The notes below the pieces were generated by a model. It was not told the origin of the DNA, did no database searches, and saw only the letters and a list, made by a program, of their open reading frames with translations. A DNA stretch of 64,000 nt. Origin: Ustulina deusta (taxonomy: Eukaryota > Ascomycota > Sordariomycetes > Xylariales > Xylariaceae). Below are positions 21,487-35,537 of this stretch, one piece after another. The stretch lies in contig JAJNNX010000017.1 of assembly GCA_023159155.1 (NCBI GenBank), positions 868,001 to 932,000 of the forward strand, read 5' to 3'. Both the position numbers and the translations under genes were made by a program. Within the stretch, counting starts at the first letter, position 1. Each line of letters opens with the position of its first letter.

Positions 21487-23049
21487 CTTAGTGTGGATGG
21501 GGTATATGCCAAGGCGGAACGATGGCTGTCGTCGCCGACAGAGGCTCCACCTTCGAGCGAGTCTGACGAGAAAGATGAGATCTCTCTCATGGTCTGCTGT
21601 CTGCCAAGTGAAGGATTCTACGCTCTACACTACATGTTCCCGGGATGTCGACTGAACAGAATTGCCATAGGCTGACAAATACTTCCGCTCTCGAAGTCAA
21701 TAATGAGGGACAAGCGGGCTTCATTGGGTGATAGATGGTGAGATCAGATGATGTGCAGCTAATTAATTAGTACTGAGTGCTACCCAAGTTCCAATGGTTT
21801 CTGCATACTATGTAAGGACATTCTCATCTCACATCCGAATCAGGAATGTGGCACATGGAGATAGACCACGGCAAGGATTTAAGCGACGGATAGGTCGGTT
21901 GCCTGGATTCTTGCCTTTATCGACGCTAGCTCGGCAGTGGTGATGTCCTAGAGTGACGTACTCGGAAATGCATTTCCAGCGTTGTTCTGATGGACCGTTG
22001 CCACGTCTGTGGAGATGCTATCGTTGTATTTCCAATCAATTTTCCCACGTGCGCCACGAGATGCTGTTGAGCCTCTTTTGCGTCCCGGCGCCTTGGTCTT
22101 CGACATTAGCCTAAAGAGAGATTACCATGGCCTTGGGACTTGCATACAGTCAGTGCTGGTTTGAGGTTCAACTAAAGCAATGCCTCCTGTGCGTGGCAGG
22201 CAAGGTCTCGTGATATCTGAGATCTAGTCGAATGCATCCTCTTCATTTGCCAGTCACGAAGTGTTAAGAGTTGAAGCCCAACGCGAATAGGGATGCCGCG
22301 ATTACGTGCTGTAGAGGTAGTCGTGGCATTCAGTATCATTAGTACAGATAGGGGACATGTCAGGCCGCCTTGCCTGGGGAACTAGGGGCGTTATGACCAG
22401 AGGGGAAGTGCTTAAATGTCAGGTGATGTTGAATAATCGTGCATCATACCGCATTTTACATGATTGAAATTTTATCTCATGAAGCCGCTCCTTCGTTTCC
22501 CTTGATTTTGAATCGAATTTGTACACTCGATGAATTGCGAATTGTCTTATCTTCCGGTTGCTGTCCTTATCTTCAGGAAGAGCAGAGACGTATAATACAG
22601 ATATTAGCAGATGAATTATTGTATTCGTCGTAGTTAAATAGGATGAAAAGACAGCCTTGAGAGGCGTGGCGAACCCAGTAGTGCATATAAGGATGAGAGT
22701 GGAATGTACCAGCCTCTTTATTTCAACAATTATAAGGGGGCGAGGCGAGGTGCATCGTCGTTGATGAATTGCGGACCTTCCAAAGTTTGTTGTATTATTT
22801 TGCTACTGACTACGCTTTCTCTCGCAACTTCGACGTCCTGCGGTAACTCGTCGCGATGCCCAACTGTACTCATCAACAGCTAGTGAGAGACTCTCTGAGG
22901 TTGGCACATTCAATGTAGGTTGATTCTGATAAAAACAAAATCTATAACTCTAGCGCCTCTTGACACTAAAGCAGTATTTCAGCAGGTTCCATCTAACTCC
23001 GAGGCTCTACGAATCTGTGGCGGACTTGTCAGAAAGGGTGGTGACATAT
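21487..23049. other. Gene-free stretch
   Basis: Beyond the possible upstream extension of the preceding frame (to about 21640) I see no gene, RNA or repeat. Open frames are short and without motif. Confidence 0.5.
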
Positions 23050-23657
23050 TCATGTAGCAGATATATAGTTGTATTCGGGAAGATTGAAAAGGGAATGGCC
23101 AACCTCTCTTATTTGAACAGGACCCAGGGAATTGTCTGCTTCCTTGTAAGGTAGGATTCCATGTCCAAATGATTTAGTTTGTTCAACAACCTGTCTTGAG
23201 TTTGGATCAAGAGACTCATGTTGTAGCGATTGCTGTGTCGGATTGGTGGTAGAATGAGGGTTACGTGGCGTGCGTCTTCTGCGTCGCACCTGATCCCATA
23301 CAGCAGCTGCGATACATAAGAGAAACGCGAAAGCGTCTATTGCGATCCCAGCTGCTGCCCCAGGGCTCAAACTCTCTCTCATGTAATCAGATTTGGCACT
23401 AGTATTGGTACTGCTGCTAGTCGGGGCGACGTTGGTGGTGCTTGCGGAGATCTGGATACATCAACGGCTTAGCTCCACCTGAGACATTCAGACCTAACAG
23501 GAATAATTACTCAGACTTACAAAGGTTACACTTTCTATCATGAAGTTAGTCGACTAGTATCTTACTTGGATTGAAAAAGCGTTCAACCCGTTCCCGGACG
23601 GTGGAGTATCAAGGGTTGTTGCCCCACCTTGTAGGGTGACTACGAATGTCGTTGTCG
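23050..23657 (-). pseudogene. C-terminal part of a single-pass membrane protein
   Basis: Two minus-strand exons, 23657-23566 and 23451-23050, joined by a 114-bp intron, give TTTFVVTLQGGATTLDTPPS, then a Ser/Thr-rich linker (STTNVAPTSSSTNTS), SPGAAAGIAIDAFAFLL as the start of one transmembrane helix, and a basic RRRRR stop-transfer followed by a polar tail. This layout (ectodomain, Ser/Thr linker, one helix, cytoplasmic tail) is common among fungal cell-surface proteins. I find no convincing upstream exon with a start codon or signal peptide before 23657. It is therefore called a remnant, though an undetected 5' exon is possible. No function can be assigned. Confidence 0.45.
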
Positions 23658-25818
23658 CTGTAATAGGTAGAACGCAACCCAAAGTTGTTTCCCAATATTA
23701 TCTGTAAGTCTCGTTTAACTTGCAGGTTTATCGATGATTCGAAGGATTAGCCTCCACGACGGCCGACGTGCAGGACAACTTGAGGCCAAGAGGTTATGAT
23801 GCACAGGATACCACATAATGCATTAATGAGACAGGCTGTAGAGCTGGTCTGGTTGGCTGGGCTAGCCCGCTATTGTACGTACGTACAAATGGTTCGTTTT
23901 TGGAAAAAGACGAGGAAGGCTTTAATATGTAACACTAGGCACCCATAATAATTTCGTCCAAGCCATCAATGTGCTATACAGCTAAAGAGCAAGTCTTGAG
24001 TAATATATAAAGTGTAGGACAAACAGAAGCTAATAATGGTAATTCAAATATAGGGCCGGTTGCTTGAAGAGGAAAGGCTTGATAGTTCCACAATAACTTA
24101 CGCAGGTAATACAAAGCAACCCCTTTCTCTCTTAACGTCAAACATATACTAGATCTCTACAATGTCAAGAATTTTTCGTCTCGTGCAAGGTACTGGCTGT
24201 GAACCTCACTCGGGATACAAGTCTATATTTAGAACTGGCCTCTGGGGCCCTGCTGCGCTGCAGACCCAAGCGCGTCCCGGAAGTGACTCGAGAGTCAAGA
24301 TCTAGAATAGGGCTAATCACCGCAGCTGATATTAGCTCATCCCATGAGTATAAGTGTAGTGGCTCCCGGGTCATCACATACTATTGACCAGATGATGCCA
24401 GTATCAATGGTGAGAATTTGAGTGGCTTTAGTCACGCACATCTCGCGGTTGATCCGAGTCGTCTTGTGTAGGGCTTGAGTGTAGGTATGGTCGCCGAAGG
24501 TTGGATATGGCGGTTGGTGATTAGCGCTTTTCCGCCCATCCTCTAGTCAATTGAGTATATTCACGTCAATTGCCCCCCCCCCCCCCCCCCCCCTCTTTTT
24601 TTTTTCTGCTCACTAATACCTACGTCGACCGATATATTTATCGGGCGTTTCCTTACACTGCATAATAGACCCTTCCGCTGAACCTAGCCATAGAAACCTA
24701 CCTATTTAGACTCGTAAGCGATTAGGATGTCTGTACAGCTGGGTTTCTATGGCACTATAGGTGGCGGGGTTCGGCTCGAAGGTCTAGTTTGGATGGATGG
24801 CAGCCTTGTGAAACCGTTGATGTTGTCGCCAAGAGTAGAAATATAAAGGGAATACCGATAAATCATGTTAGGTTCTCAAACGGTCGTAACCGATCTGCGG
24901 GGTATGCATATGTATGATGCTTCTCGGAAGACTGCATCACGCCACCGTTCTTGAGCAGCCCATCCAGTTTGAACCATCTTAGATGTCCGTAATAATTTCG
25001 CAGGCTCGGTACCATTGAATGACTTGGCCACACCCCATACCCTAAAACCCCCATCATTGGTCCGAACATTCCGATCAATGCAGTGCTGTGTAGCTTACTA
25101 TACGTATGGCTTAGACTATGCAAATAGACTGACGTAAGAATGGCCTGAGACTATAAGAGAGTAAGGTGAGGCGACTTGAGAGGGTGTCCGAGTTGTGGGG
25201 GTGAATAGGATAAATGAGAGAACCATTAAATGTCGCCGTTTTATGCCTTCTAAACATATCATATTTCTAGAAACCTATAGACGTTGACTCAAGCATCCTG
25301 GTCTGAGGCCTAATATTTTGAATGTCAAGTCAGAGACTGTAACACACGCCACAGGAAGGGAAGAATGAATTACCTCGTTTGAGGACATTTCCAGTGTCCG
25401 ACTAGGCAAATGTTGTATGTCGAACAGCGTTACAGCGCCCCTCGTTGCTTAGAGGCGCTTCTTAGATATAGAGCCACAACAAAAGCAACAGTGGTCCGGT
25501 GAGTAGATGCGGTATGGTTGATATTCCCAAATATGATCGTTGCATGCCAATCCAACGCGCCTCATCCAATGGGCTAAGGCGGGGGTCGCGATCACCCACA
25601 GACTTCAAAATTAACCCCCCTGTTCAGTTTGTGGCTGCCCTGCAGTTAGACGTTAATAGCTTCCAATTCGCCATGTTGTGTTGCACCCGGCGTCGCCTGT
25701 TTGGAGTTCACAGTCTTGGGGCAATAATCCTTTGGCCAGGGACGCAGACAGCTAATAAGACATAGAGTGAGTTAATTTGTATAACATGGTGTTAACTATC
25801 TACTTAGAAGATTATGCG
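23658..25818. other. Gene-free stretch up to the transposon island
   Basis: No gene is seen. The notable element is a run of 21 C at 24573-24593 followed by a T-rich run. The last bases 25814-25818 (ATGCG) are the left target duplication of the outer retrotransposon. Confidence 0.5.
24573..24603. repeat. Poly-C (21) then T-rich homopolymer tract
   Basis: Twenty-one consecutive C are followed directly by TC and a run of T. Its length may be uncertain in the assembly. Confidence 0.9.
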
Positions 25819-25968
25819 TGTCAAGATAAGTGGATACATATACAAGTGAGCAGAATGTCTTGTGTATTCAGAATAATTAGATAGAAAAATTAAGGACCAA
25901 AGGTCCGGGGGAATCTAGTAATACATATAGTCAGAGAATAAAGTGTACCTAATTTCTACATTCTAATA
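25819..25968. repeat. Left LTR of the outer element
   Basis: 150 bp, TG start, markedly less mutated than its partner at 62903-63052. Its inner end CTAATA corresponds to CCAACA in the right copy. Confidence 0.88.
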
Positions 25969-28482
25969 CTCCTATTTACTTTAAACTTATATGTTGCTTT
26001 AGTTGTTTAATATAATTGTATAAAATATAACCTATAAATACGGATAGTAGATATAGTAATAGTGTTTTAACGTTTTTTTTAAAAATTTTGAGTATATTAC
26101 TAGATTTCCTTCTTTTATAATTTGTAGTAGGTCTTTTTTATAAAAAGCTTTAATATATTAAAGTTCTAAAAGCTTGCTAGTACTTTTAGTATTTTTATTT
26201 TATTTTGTTTAGAGTTCTTAGCACCGGCCGAACCTATAAAAAACCCCTATAGAGAAAAAAAAAAAAATATAAGCTAGTTAGTAATAATATATAGATTACC
26301 TAGCTAAGCATACGTAATTTTTTAGTTTTGGGTTATTAAGGCCTAAGTAAAGATAATTTTTTATAGTTATTTATTAATAAATTTATAATATATTATATAA
26401 TAAATATAAGTTTTAGCTACTAAATATATTATTAGTATTATATTATATTATAAATATTTGGACTTTTTTAAAAATAAAGTTTAAAAAGATTTATTGTTTT
26501 TTTTTAAAAATGTTTTTAGTACGTAATTTAGTTATTATATTTTAAATAAAGTTATAGTTCTAAAATATTGCAGTTTTATTTCTAAATAGGTTAGCTATTA
26601 TTGCTATAGCAAAAGTATGCTATTTTATGTTTTTTTATAAGTTTTTTATTAGTTGTTTAATTAGAACACAAAAAAAACTTATTTAAGTTTTTTTGCTGTT
26701 TTTTTAGTAGTTATAAAACGTACTAAATATGTTCTAAGTATAAGCGTTAGGTATTATATTACTAATTTTTTAAATTTTTTTTTTTTAAATAATTAAAAAA
26801 TATTAATTTTAAATAAATATAAAATATAGCTATAACAATAAAGTTATAATATTATTTTAAATATTTAGCTAATTAATTATTAGTTAATTTTAAATATATT
26901 AATAATTTTATAAAAAAACTAACTAAGTTTAATATAAATATATTTTTAATAGTTAATAATAAAAACTTTTATTTAGTATTGTTTTAAAATAAGTAGTAAT
27001 AATAAAATTAAATAATATAATAATTAATAGTTTAGTATTAATAAATAAAGTTATTTTAATAAATTTAAAGTTTTTATAATAATATATAAATAATAACAAA
27101 AAAACTTTTTATAGTAATAATTATATAATTATTTTATTATTTTTAGTTATAGAACAGCTTTATTAATATATAGAATATTTTATTAAAAATAATAATAAGT
27201 ATTAATAAGTTTAAAAGTTTTTTAAAATAAAATATTTAAAAAAATAAAAGTTTTTAAAAACAAGTTAAATAAGTTTTATATAAATAAATATTTTTATAGC
27301 TTTTTAAAATATAATATTATTAAATATATAAAGTTTTATTTATTTTTATTTTTATTTATTTTAAGCTTAAAATATTTTAAAAAACTAAAAACTTATTTTT
27401 TAGTAGTGCTTTAGTTAACTTATTTATTATTTATTAGTTAATAAAAATATATTAAAATTTAATATTATTATTAGTTTATTATTTATAAATAAATTTAAAT
27501 TAAATAGTTATATATTTAGTATTAACGTAATATAAAAAATTATTTATTAAAGTAATAGTTTTTTAGATATTTTTATAAATAATTATAATGTTTATTTTTT
27601 AAATAACGTTTAGTTTTTTTAATAATAGCTTTAGTTAAATAATTTTTTTAATAGTTTATATTTAACTAATATATTTAGTTTTATAAAAAAATAAAAATAT
27701 AATAGTTTATTGCTTAGAACTTTAATTAAATGTTTTGTTATTAATATAAAAAATATATTTTAAAATAGATTTATAAGTGTTTTAGTTACTAGTATAGTTT
27801 ATATTAGTATAGCTAATTAAGTTTTAGAGTTTTTTGTAATATATTAATTTTATATTTATAGTTTTTTTTAAATATTTAAAAATATAGCTAACTGCTAATC
27901 TATAAGCTTTATTAAACTTTACTATAAATTAATTATAAAAAAAAACAGCAAATATAATATTAAGTTAAGTATTAAATATAATATATATTAATAACTTTAT
28001 AATATTTATATATTAAGCTTTGTTTTTAAGTATAAATATATAATTTATTAATAATAGTTTAAAAGCTTTAGTTTTTATAAAAATATTTTTAAGTTTTATT
28101 TTTTAAAAATTAAAATTTTAAAGAATTTTTTTTATATAAATATTTTGCTTAAAATAAATTGCTTTATTAAGCTAGTTTTTTTTAATAATTATTTTTAAAT
28201 AATATAAGTAAAGTTTAAGATTTATTATATTAAACTTATTATATAAAATAAATTTTATTTTATTAACTTTTTTTATAAAAAAAGTAGTAATTAAAAGGTT
28301 GTTTATATAAATAGTAATATAAGTATATTTTTTAGTAAATATTTTAATATTAGCGTTTAAAGAAATAAAGCTAACTTTTTTTTTAAAAATAGCTAGAATT
28401 TTGTACTAAATTTTTAATATTTACTTTAAGCTATATAAAGCTTTTTATAATTTATATATTTTGCTAGTACTATTTTTAAATT

Positions 28483-28717
28483 TGTAACCGTTAGTATAGT
28501 CTTAGCAAGACCTGTAAAGATTTTAGACCTATATAGCAATAAGAGAGGAAGTTTATATACGGACCAACCTATAACTTTGTAGCTATATATATAGAGTTTA
28601 TATCTATTTATTTTATAAACTTTATTTTTATTTTTATTTTTATTTTTTTTTAGCTTAAAGTTTTTATTTATAATATTAATAACTAGCTATAAAAGCTTTA
28701 CTTAACTAATTATAATA
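28483..28717 (-). repeat. LTR, left outer copy
   Basis: It begins TGTAACCGTTAG and ends in a damaged GTAACA (ATAATA). It contains TAGCAAGACC and a TATATATA stretch common to all six family copies. Confidence 0.85.
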
Positions 28718-28977
28718 CTACTTTAAGCTTACTAATTATTTATTAATAAGTATTTAATAAATATATATTTTTTATTTTATTATAGTTAATAAAATATAAA
28801 TAAACTTTTTTTTTTAGTTATATACTTAATATAAAAAATTATATATTTTATAATATAAACTTAACTTTAATATAACTTTAATAAAACTTTTAATTTTTAT
28901 ATTATTTAAAAGCTAATAATTTATAAAAAACTTAATTTTAAATATTTTTATTTTATTTTCAGTTTTTAAATAATTAG

Positions 28978-29042
28978 TATTACGATTAATTAAGTAAAGC
29001 TTTTATAGCTAGTTTATTAATACTATAAATAAAAACTCTAAG

Positions 29043-29076
<34 letters not shown>

Positions 29077-29217
29077 AAAGTTTATAAAGTAGATAGATAT
29101 AGATTTTATATATATAGTTATAGAATTATAGGTTAGTTTATATATAGACTTTTTATTTTATTACTATATAAGTTTAAAGTTTTTATAAGTTTTATTAAAA
29201 TTATACTAACTATTATA
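28978..29217 (+). repeat. LTR, inverted internal copy
   Basis: Opposite orientation to its neighbours. It starts TATTACGATTAATTAAG, a RIP version of TGTTACGATCAGTCGAG, and includes a run of about 28 A near 29046-29073. Confidence 0.8.
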
Positions 29218-30300
29218 CTATTTTTTTTTAAAACTAAAAGTTTAAATATAGTTTTAATTTAAAATTATTAATAATATTAAGTTTATATAGTTTTTTTATA
29301 TTATATTACTTTATTATTATTTTTATAATTATTTATAAATTTATTAACTATTATTATATATATTTATTTTTATAATTTTATAAAAAGTTTAAAAGCTTTT
29401 TTATAAGTTTTATAAAATTAGTTAAGCTTAATTAGTATATTTTTAAAATTTTAGATTATATACTAAGTATTATTAAAATTATAGCTTTTTTAAATGATTT
29501 AATACTATAGTTTTTTATTTTTTTTATATATTTTTAATTATTTAATTTATTTAATTTTAAATTTTATTTTATTATTAATATTTTTAACTAAAAATAATAA
29601 TTAGATTTATTAAAATAAAAAGTTATTATTTATTTTTTTATAATTAGTTAATATAAAATAAGTTTTTTATTTTATAAAAGTTAAGCAAATTAAAAATATA
29701 ACTAAATTTTTGTTTTTTTAAAATTTTAAAAAGTTTAACTAACTAGAAATTTAATCTAGTAGTTAGTGCTTATATTATAAAACCTTTTCTTTTTAAAAAA
29801 ACTTTATTTTTTATTTTAAAATCTACTAAATATTTTTTTTTATTAGTTTATAGTTTATATTATTTTTATATAAAAGTTACTACTTTATATATTATTTTTT
29901 AAACGTTCTAAGTTTAGCGGACTAATTTAAACGTTTATTATTTAGTATTAAAATTTATAATAGTTTTATTAATATTTATTATTAAAAGGTTTTATATTTT
30001 AATTTTTATTATTATTTTTAGTAATAATATATTAATTAATAAATATTATAAAAAATTATATATAAAATCTAAAGCAAAAAAATAATTATTTTAATTGTTT
30101 TAATATTTATTAATATAAAAATAAAATTATTAGTTTAATTTTTAATTAATTAATTTTATTATTTTTTAAATCTAAAAGTAATAAATACTATTAAAGCAGT
30201 ACTTAATATTTATAAAATTATTAATTATTATTATAAACTTAAAAATAAATAGTTTTATATTATTTAATATTTATATATTTAATATATTAAAAAATCTATA

Positions 30301-31549
30301 TTGCAGCAGGGCTAGTGCTAGCGGCCCGCTAGCAGCTGCAAATATGGCTGTACATCAATTATTAGCCGTATTCGGGCCGCCTGCGGCCCGAATCGGCTGA
30401 TCTTCGGCTGCATTCAGGAGTTCGAATAGCTATAAAAGCCTTCGAACTTCTTAGAGCAACACTTACTTTATACACATAGCATTTATGCTAGTTTTCTAGT
30501 AGTAAGCGCTCTAGTTTATTTTTGTTATTTTTAATTGTTTTAGTATTGAGTTACTTTATCTTTTTTTAATAGTATTTTTAGTAAAGCTATAATAAAATAG
30601 TTTTTTATATAAATTTATATATAATAATGTTTATAAACGCTTATTGTTTTTTAAAGCGCAACTTATGATTAGAAACCAATGCTTAACGCCTTTTTATATA
30701 AATTTATATATAAATATATCTATAACCTATTAATAAACTTAATGCTAGCTGTGCGAAGACTAATATAGCTAACCTAGCTAATATAGCTAGCTTACGAACA
30801 GCTAAGCCCTGTACAAATATACTTACAAGCACTTTTTTATATAAATCTATATATAAGTTTGCTTATAGCTGTATACTTTTTAGAAAGCCTAGTTTGCTAT
30901 TAATTAATCTATTTATATATCTATATAACTAACTAAGCTAGCCTAGCTATATTAATTAGTTTTGTTACCTTTGCTGCTTTAGCTATATAATTACCTACTA
31001 AGTCCTTTACTAGAATATATTTATAAACAATCTACTATATAATTTTATATATAAACTTGTTTATAGCTATATAACTTATAAAGAGCTTTTAGTCTATTAG
31101 TCTAAGTAGCTACTCTAGTTAGCTAGGCTAGCTATATATATTAATCGGCTTGTTTATATATATAATATATATTAATTAGCTAATTTAGCTTAGTTTATAT
31201 TAATTAGTTAGTTTATATATTTATATATATATTTAAGTAATACGCTATATAAATTTACATATAAACGTGCTTATATATATATATTATATATATAATATAT
31301 TAATTAGCCTAATTAGCCTATTATTTTATTAGCTAGCTATTATATTATTTAGTTAATTAGTTAGTTTTTTTATTAAAAAGTTGTTTAAATAAACCTATAT
31401 ATTATTTTATATACAAATATATTTATATGCTTTTTAGTCTAAAAAAAGTTTTTGTTCCAAGCTAATCGATTAGCTAATTATTATTATAAATATAAGTCTT
31501 TCTTATCTAAATATATTTATAAACAAAATTTTATATAAATTATTATATA
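30301..31549. repeat. Foreign insert with GC-rich, lightly mutated left end
   Basis: It starts abruptly where the retroelement sequence breaks at 30300. Bases 30303-30480 keep normal base composition and contain an 11-bp perfect hairpin (30370-30393, ATTCGGGCCGC arm) and TATAAAAG at 30431-30438, like a transposon end or LTR promoter. From about 30590 to 31550 a loose motif (TTTTTATATAAATTTATATA then GTTTATA) recurs every 100-200 bp, mixed with AT microsatellite. I cannot define its right end or TSD. Confidence 0.45.
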
Positions 31550-31786
31550 TATAATAATTAGTATAGTTTTAGCAAGACCTATAAGAACTTTAGACCTATA
31601 TAGTAATAAGATAGAAAATCTATATATAGACCAACCTATAACTTTATAGCTATATATATAGAGTTTATATCTATTTATTTTATAAACTTTAATTTTTTTA
31701 ATTTTTTTTTTTTTTTTTAAGTTTAAAGTTTTTATTTATAATATTAATAAACTAATTATAAAAACTTTATTTAATTAATTATAATA
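31550..31786 (-). repeat. LTR, internal copy
   Basis: 237 bp, same orientation as the outer copies at 28483 and 35538. Heavily RIP-converted, starting TATAATAATTAG for TGTAACGGTTAA. Confidence 0.8.
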
Positions 31787-34700
31787 TTACTTTAAATTTA
31801 TTAATTATTTATTAATAAATATTTAATAAATATATATTTTTTATTTTATTATAATTAATAAAATATAAATAAATTTTTTTTTTAATTATATATTTAATAT
31901 AAAAAATTATATATTTTATAATATAAATCTAATTTTAATATAATTTTAATAAAATTTTTAATTTTTAAATTATTTAAAAACTAATAATTTATAAAAAACT
32001 TAATTTTAAATAATTTTATTTTATTTTTAGTTTTTAAATAATTAAAATAATTTTAATTTTTAAGTATAGCTAGTTTTTTATTATTAAATAATTTAAAAAA
32101 AAAAATTTTATAAAAAAAAAAAAAATTTAAATATTAGATTTTTTTATAAATATTTTAAGCAAATTAATACTAAAAAAAAAATCAAAAAAAAATAAAAAAT
32201 AAAAAAATAAAAAAACAAAATCTAAACTAAAACTTAAATAATTTAAAATAAATAATATATTTAAAAATATAAAACTAAATATTATAGCTATATAAACTTA
32301 TAATTTTATATTAGTTTTAATAAAACTTTTTTAATAAATAAAAAAAAAAAATATTAATTTTTTAATATATTTATTTTAATATTTTTAAAAAATAATTATA
32401 ATTTAATAATAAAAAATATATTTAAAAATATTAATTTTAAACTTTTTAGTTTTATTATTTTATTTATTTTTTATTTTATTAGTTTATTTTTTAATATTTT
32501 AAACTTTATTTATATTAAAAAAACTAAAATATAAAAAATTAATCCTAGTAAATTTATAAAAAATAAAGCTTTATTTAATAACTAGGTTTATAAATTAATA
32601 AAAAAGTTAAATAAAAATATTATTATATTTTGAACTAAAAATAACTAATTTAAATATATTATAAACTAATTAAAAAAATATATTAAAAAATTAATAAAAA
32701 TATATTTTTATTTAATTAAAAAATTATTTAATAATTTATTATAATTTTAATTAAATAATTATTATTTATAAAATATTTTAAGTTTATATATATAAAACTA
32801 ATAAAAATATTAATAAATTTATTTTTATATTTAATAGTTTAATTTAAAAATATTAATTTATAAAGTTATAATAAAAATATATATTATAAAATTATTTTAA
32901 TATAAATTTAAAAAAAAATTTATATAAAGTTTTTATAAATTTAAATATTTTTTATAAATTATTTATTAATAAAATTATTAAATTAATATATAATATTAAA
33001 TAAACTTATAAAAATTATTAATAAATTAAACTTATTAATTTAATGAAATAAAAATTTAATTTAAATAATTAAATTTTTAATAAACTTGTTTATTAATTTT
33101 TTATTAATTTTAAAAGTTCTAAAATATTTATTTTAAAATAATTAAAATAAGTATTAACCGTAAAAAAAAAAAAAGCTTATTAAAATAATAAAACCTATTT
33201 TATTTATAATAAAGAAAAACATATGTTAATTAACTATTTTAATTAAAAGCTTAAAGTTTTAAATATTTAACTAGTAAAAAAAGTTTATAATAAAAATAGC
33301 TTTAATAATTTATTTAATTTAAAAAATAAATAAAACTAATAAAAAAAATTTTATTAGTTTTTTTATTTATTTTAACTAAAATATATATTAAAATCTAAGC
33401 AATTTTAAATTAGAACATTAATAATTTTAAAAATACTAAATTAATTTAATTGTTTTTTAAGCTTTATAATTATGTTTATATATTTATTTATTATATTAGT
33501 AAAATTATTTTTTTTTTAAATTAACTATTAAAAAAAATAAAGTATTTATAATAGGATTAGAACAAAAATAAACTTTTAAATATATAAAACTACTAATATA
33601 TAAAACTACTAATATATAAAATGTTTGTTTTAGCTTTTTTTAACCTTAGTTAATTAATACAAATAAAAATAAATATTTTATATAATATAATAAAAATTTT
33701 TATTTAGTAATAATAAAAAAATATAACTTAAAAACTTATAAAATATTTTTTTAAAATAATAATATTAATTAAACAAACTTATTTAATTTTAAACTATAAA
33801 TTTTTAATAGTAATATGAACTTTAAAATATTATTATTTAAAGTTTTTTAGAACTAAATTTTTTATAATAACTAATTATTAAGCTTTATTATATTAAGCTA
33901 ACTTTTTATTAAATTTTAATCTTATTTTTTAGTACTAATTAAAATAAAAAAATATAACGGCTAATATTTTATTAAAAAAAATAGTAAAACTTTTTATAAT
34001 TAAAGCTAAAAAAAATAAAAATAAAATAATAATATTAATTCTGCTTAATAAAATACTAAGTTTTATATTAACTATAGATTTTTTATTTAATATTTTTTAA
34101 AAAACTAACTTAGTAAATCTAATTAAATAAAAAAACTAGCTATAAAATCTAAAAAATAAAAACAAAAAGTTATATATATTTAAAATTACTTTAAATAAAA
34201 AAAAAAAATTTTATACAGCTTTAATTTAAAAAGCTTATATATTTTTAATTATTATATATTAAAGTTAATATAAAACAATTAAAATATTAAAACAAAAATA
34301 TTATTAGTTTTATTTAAAATATAATTATAAAATAAACAAAATATTATAAAATAAAACTTTTAGTTTTTTATTATTATTATTTATATTAGCTATAATATAA
34401 TAATATATAATAATAAATAATAAAAATATATTATTTAACTAATAAAATTATTAATTACATAATAGTATAAAAGTTTATATAGATTTTTTAATATATTAGA
34501 TATATAAATATTAAATAATATAAAATTATTTATTTTTAAGTTTATAGCAATAATTAATAGTTTTATAAGTACTAAGCACTGCTTTAGTAATATTTATTAC
34601 TTTTAAATTTAAAAAGTAATAAAATTAATTAATTGACAACTAAACTAATGATTTTATTTTTATATTAATAAATACTAAAATAATTAAAATATTTATTTTT

Positions 34701-35537
34701 TTGTTTTGAATTTTATATATAATTTTTTATAATATTTATTAATTAATATATTATTATTAAAATAGCAATAAAAATTAAAACATAAAACTTTTTAATAATA
34801 AATATTAATAAAATTATTATAAATTTTAATACTAAATAATAAATATTTAAATTAGTTTGCTAAACTTAAAACGTTTAAAAAATAGTATATAATATAACAA
34901 CCTTTATGCAAAAATAATATAAGCTATAAACTAATAAAAAAAATGTTTAATAGATTTTAAAATAAAAAATAAAGTTTTATAATATAAGTACTAACTACTA
35001 AATTAAATTGTTAATTAGTTAAACTTTTTAAAATTTTAAAAAAACAAAAATTTAGTTATATTTTTAATTTATTTAATTTTTATAAAATAAAAAACTTATT
35101 TTATATTAACTAATTATAAAAAATAAATAATAACTTTTTATTTTAATAAATTTAGTTATTATTTTTAGCTAAAAATATTAATAATAAAGTAAAATTTAAA
35201 ATTAAACAAATTAAATAATTAAAAATATATAAAAAAATATAAAACTATAATATTAAATTATTTAAAAAAACTACAATTTTAATAATATTTAGTATATAGC
35301 TTAAAATTTTAAAAATATATTAATTAAGTTTGACTAATTTTATAAAACTTATAAAAAAGCTTTTAGATTTTTTATAAAATTATAAAAATAAATATATATA
35401 GTAGTAGTTAACAAATTTATAAATAATTATAAAAATAATAATAAAGCAGTACAATATAAAAAAACTATATAAACCTAATATTATTAGTAACTTTGCATTA
35501 AAACTATATTTAAACTTTTGGTTTTAAAAAAAAGTAG

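Noticed and set aside
21017..21675. Long plus-strand frames as genes
   Set aside because: The translations are low in conserved features and antisense to a better-looking minus-strand frame. One starts only with GTG.
28483..29217. A short DNA transposon with 230-bp terminal inverted repeats
   Set aside because: The two inverted repeats recur as direct repeats elsewhere with 5-bp duplications and TG/CA ends, so they are LTRs that happen to face each other.
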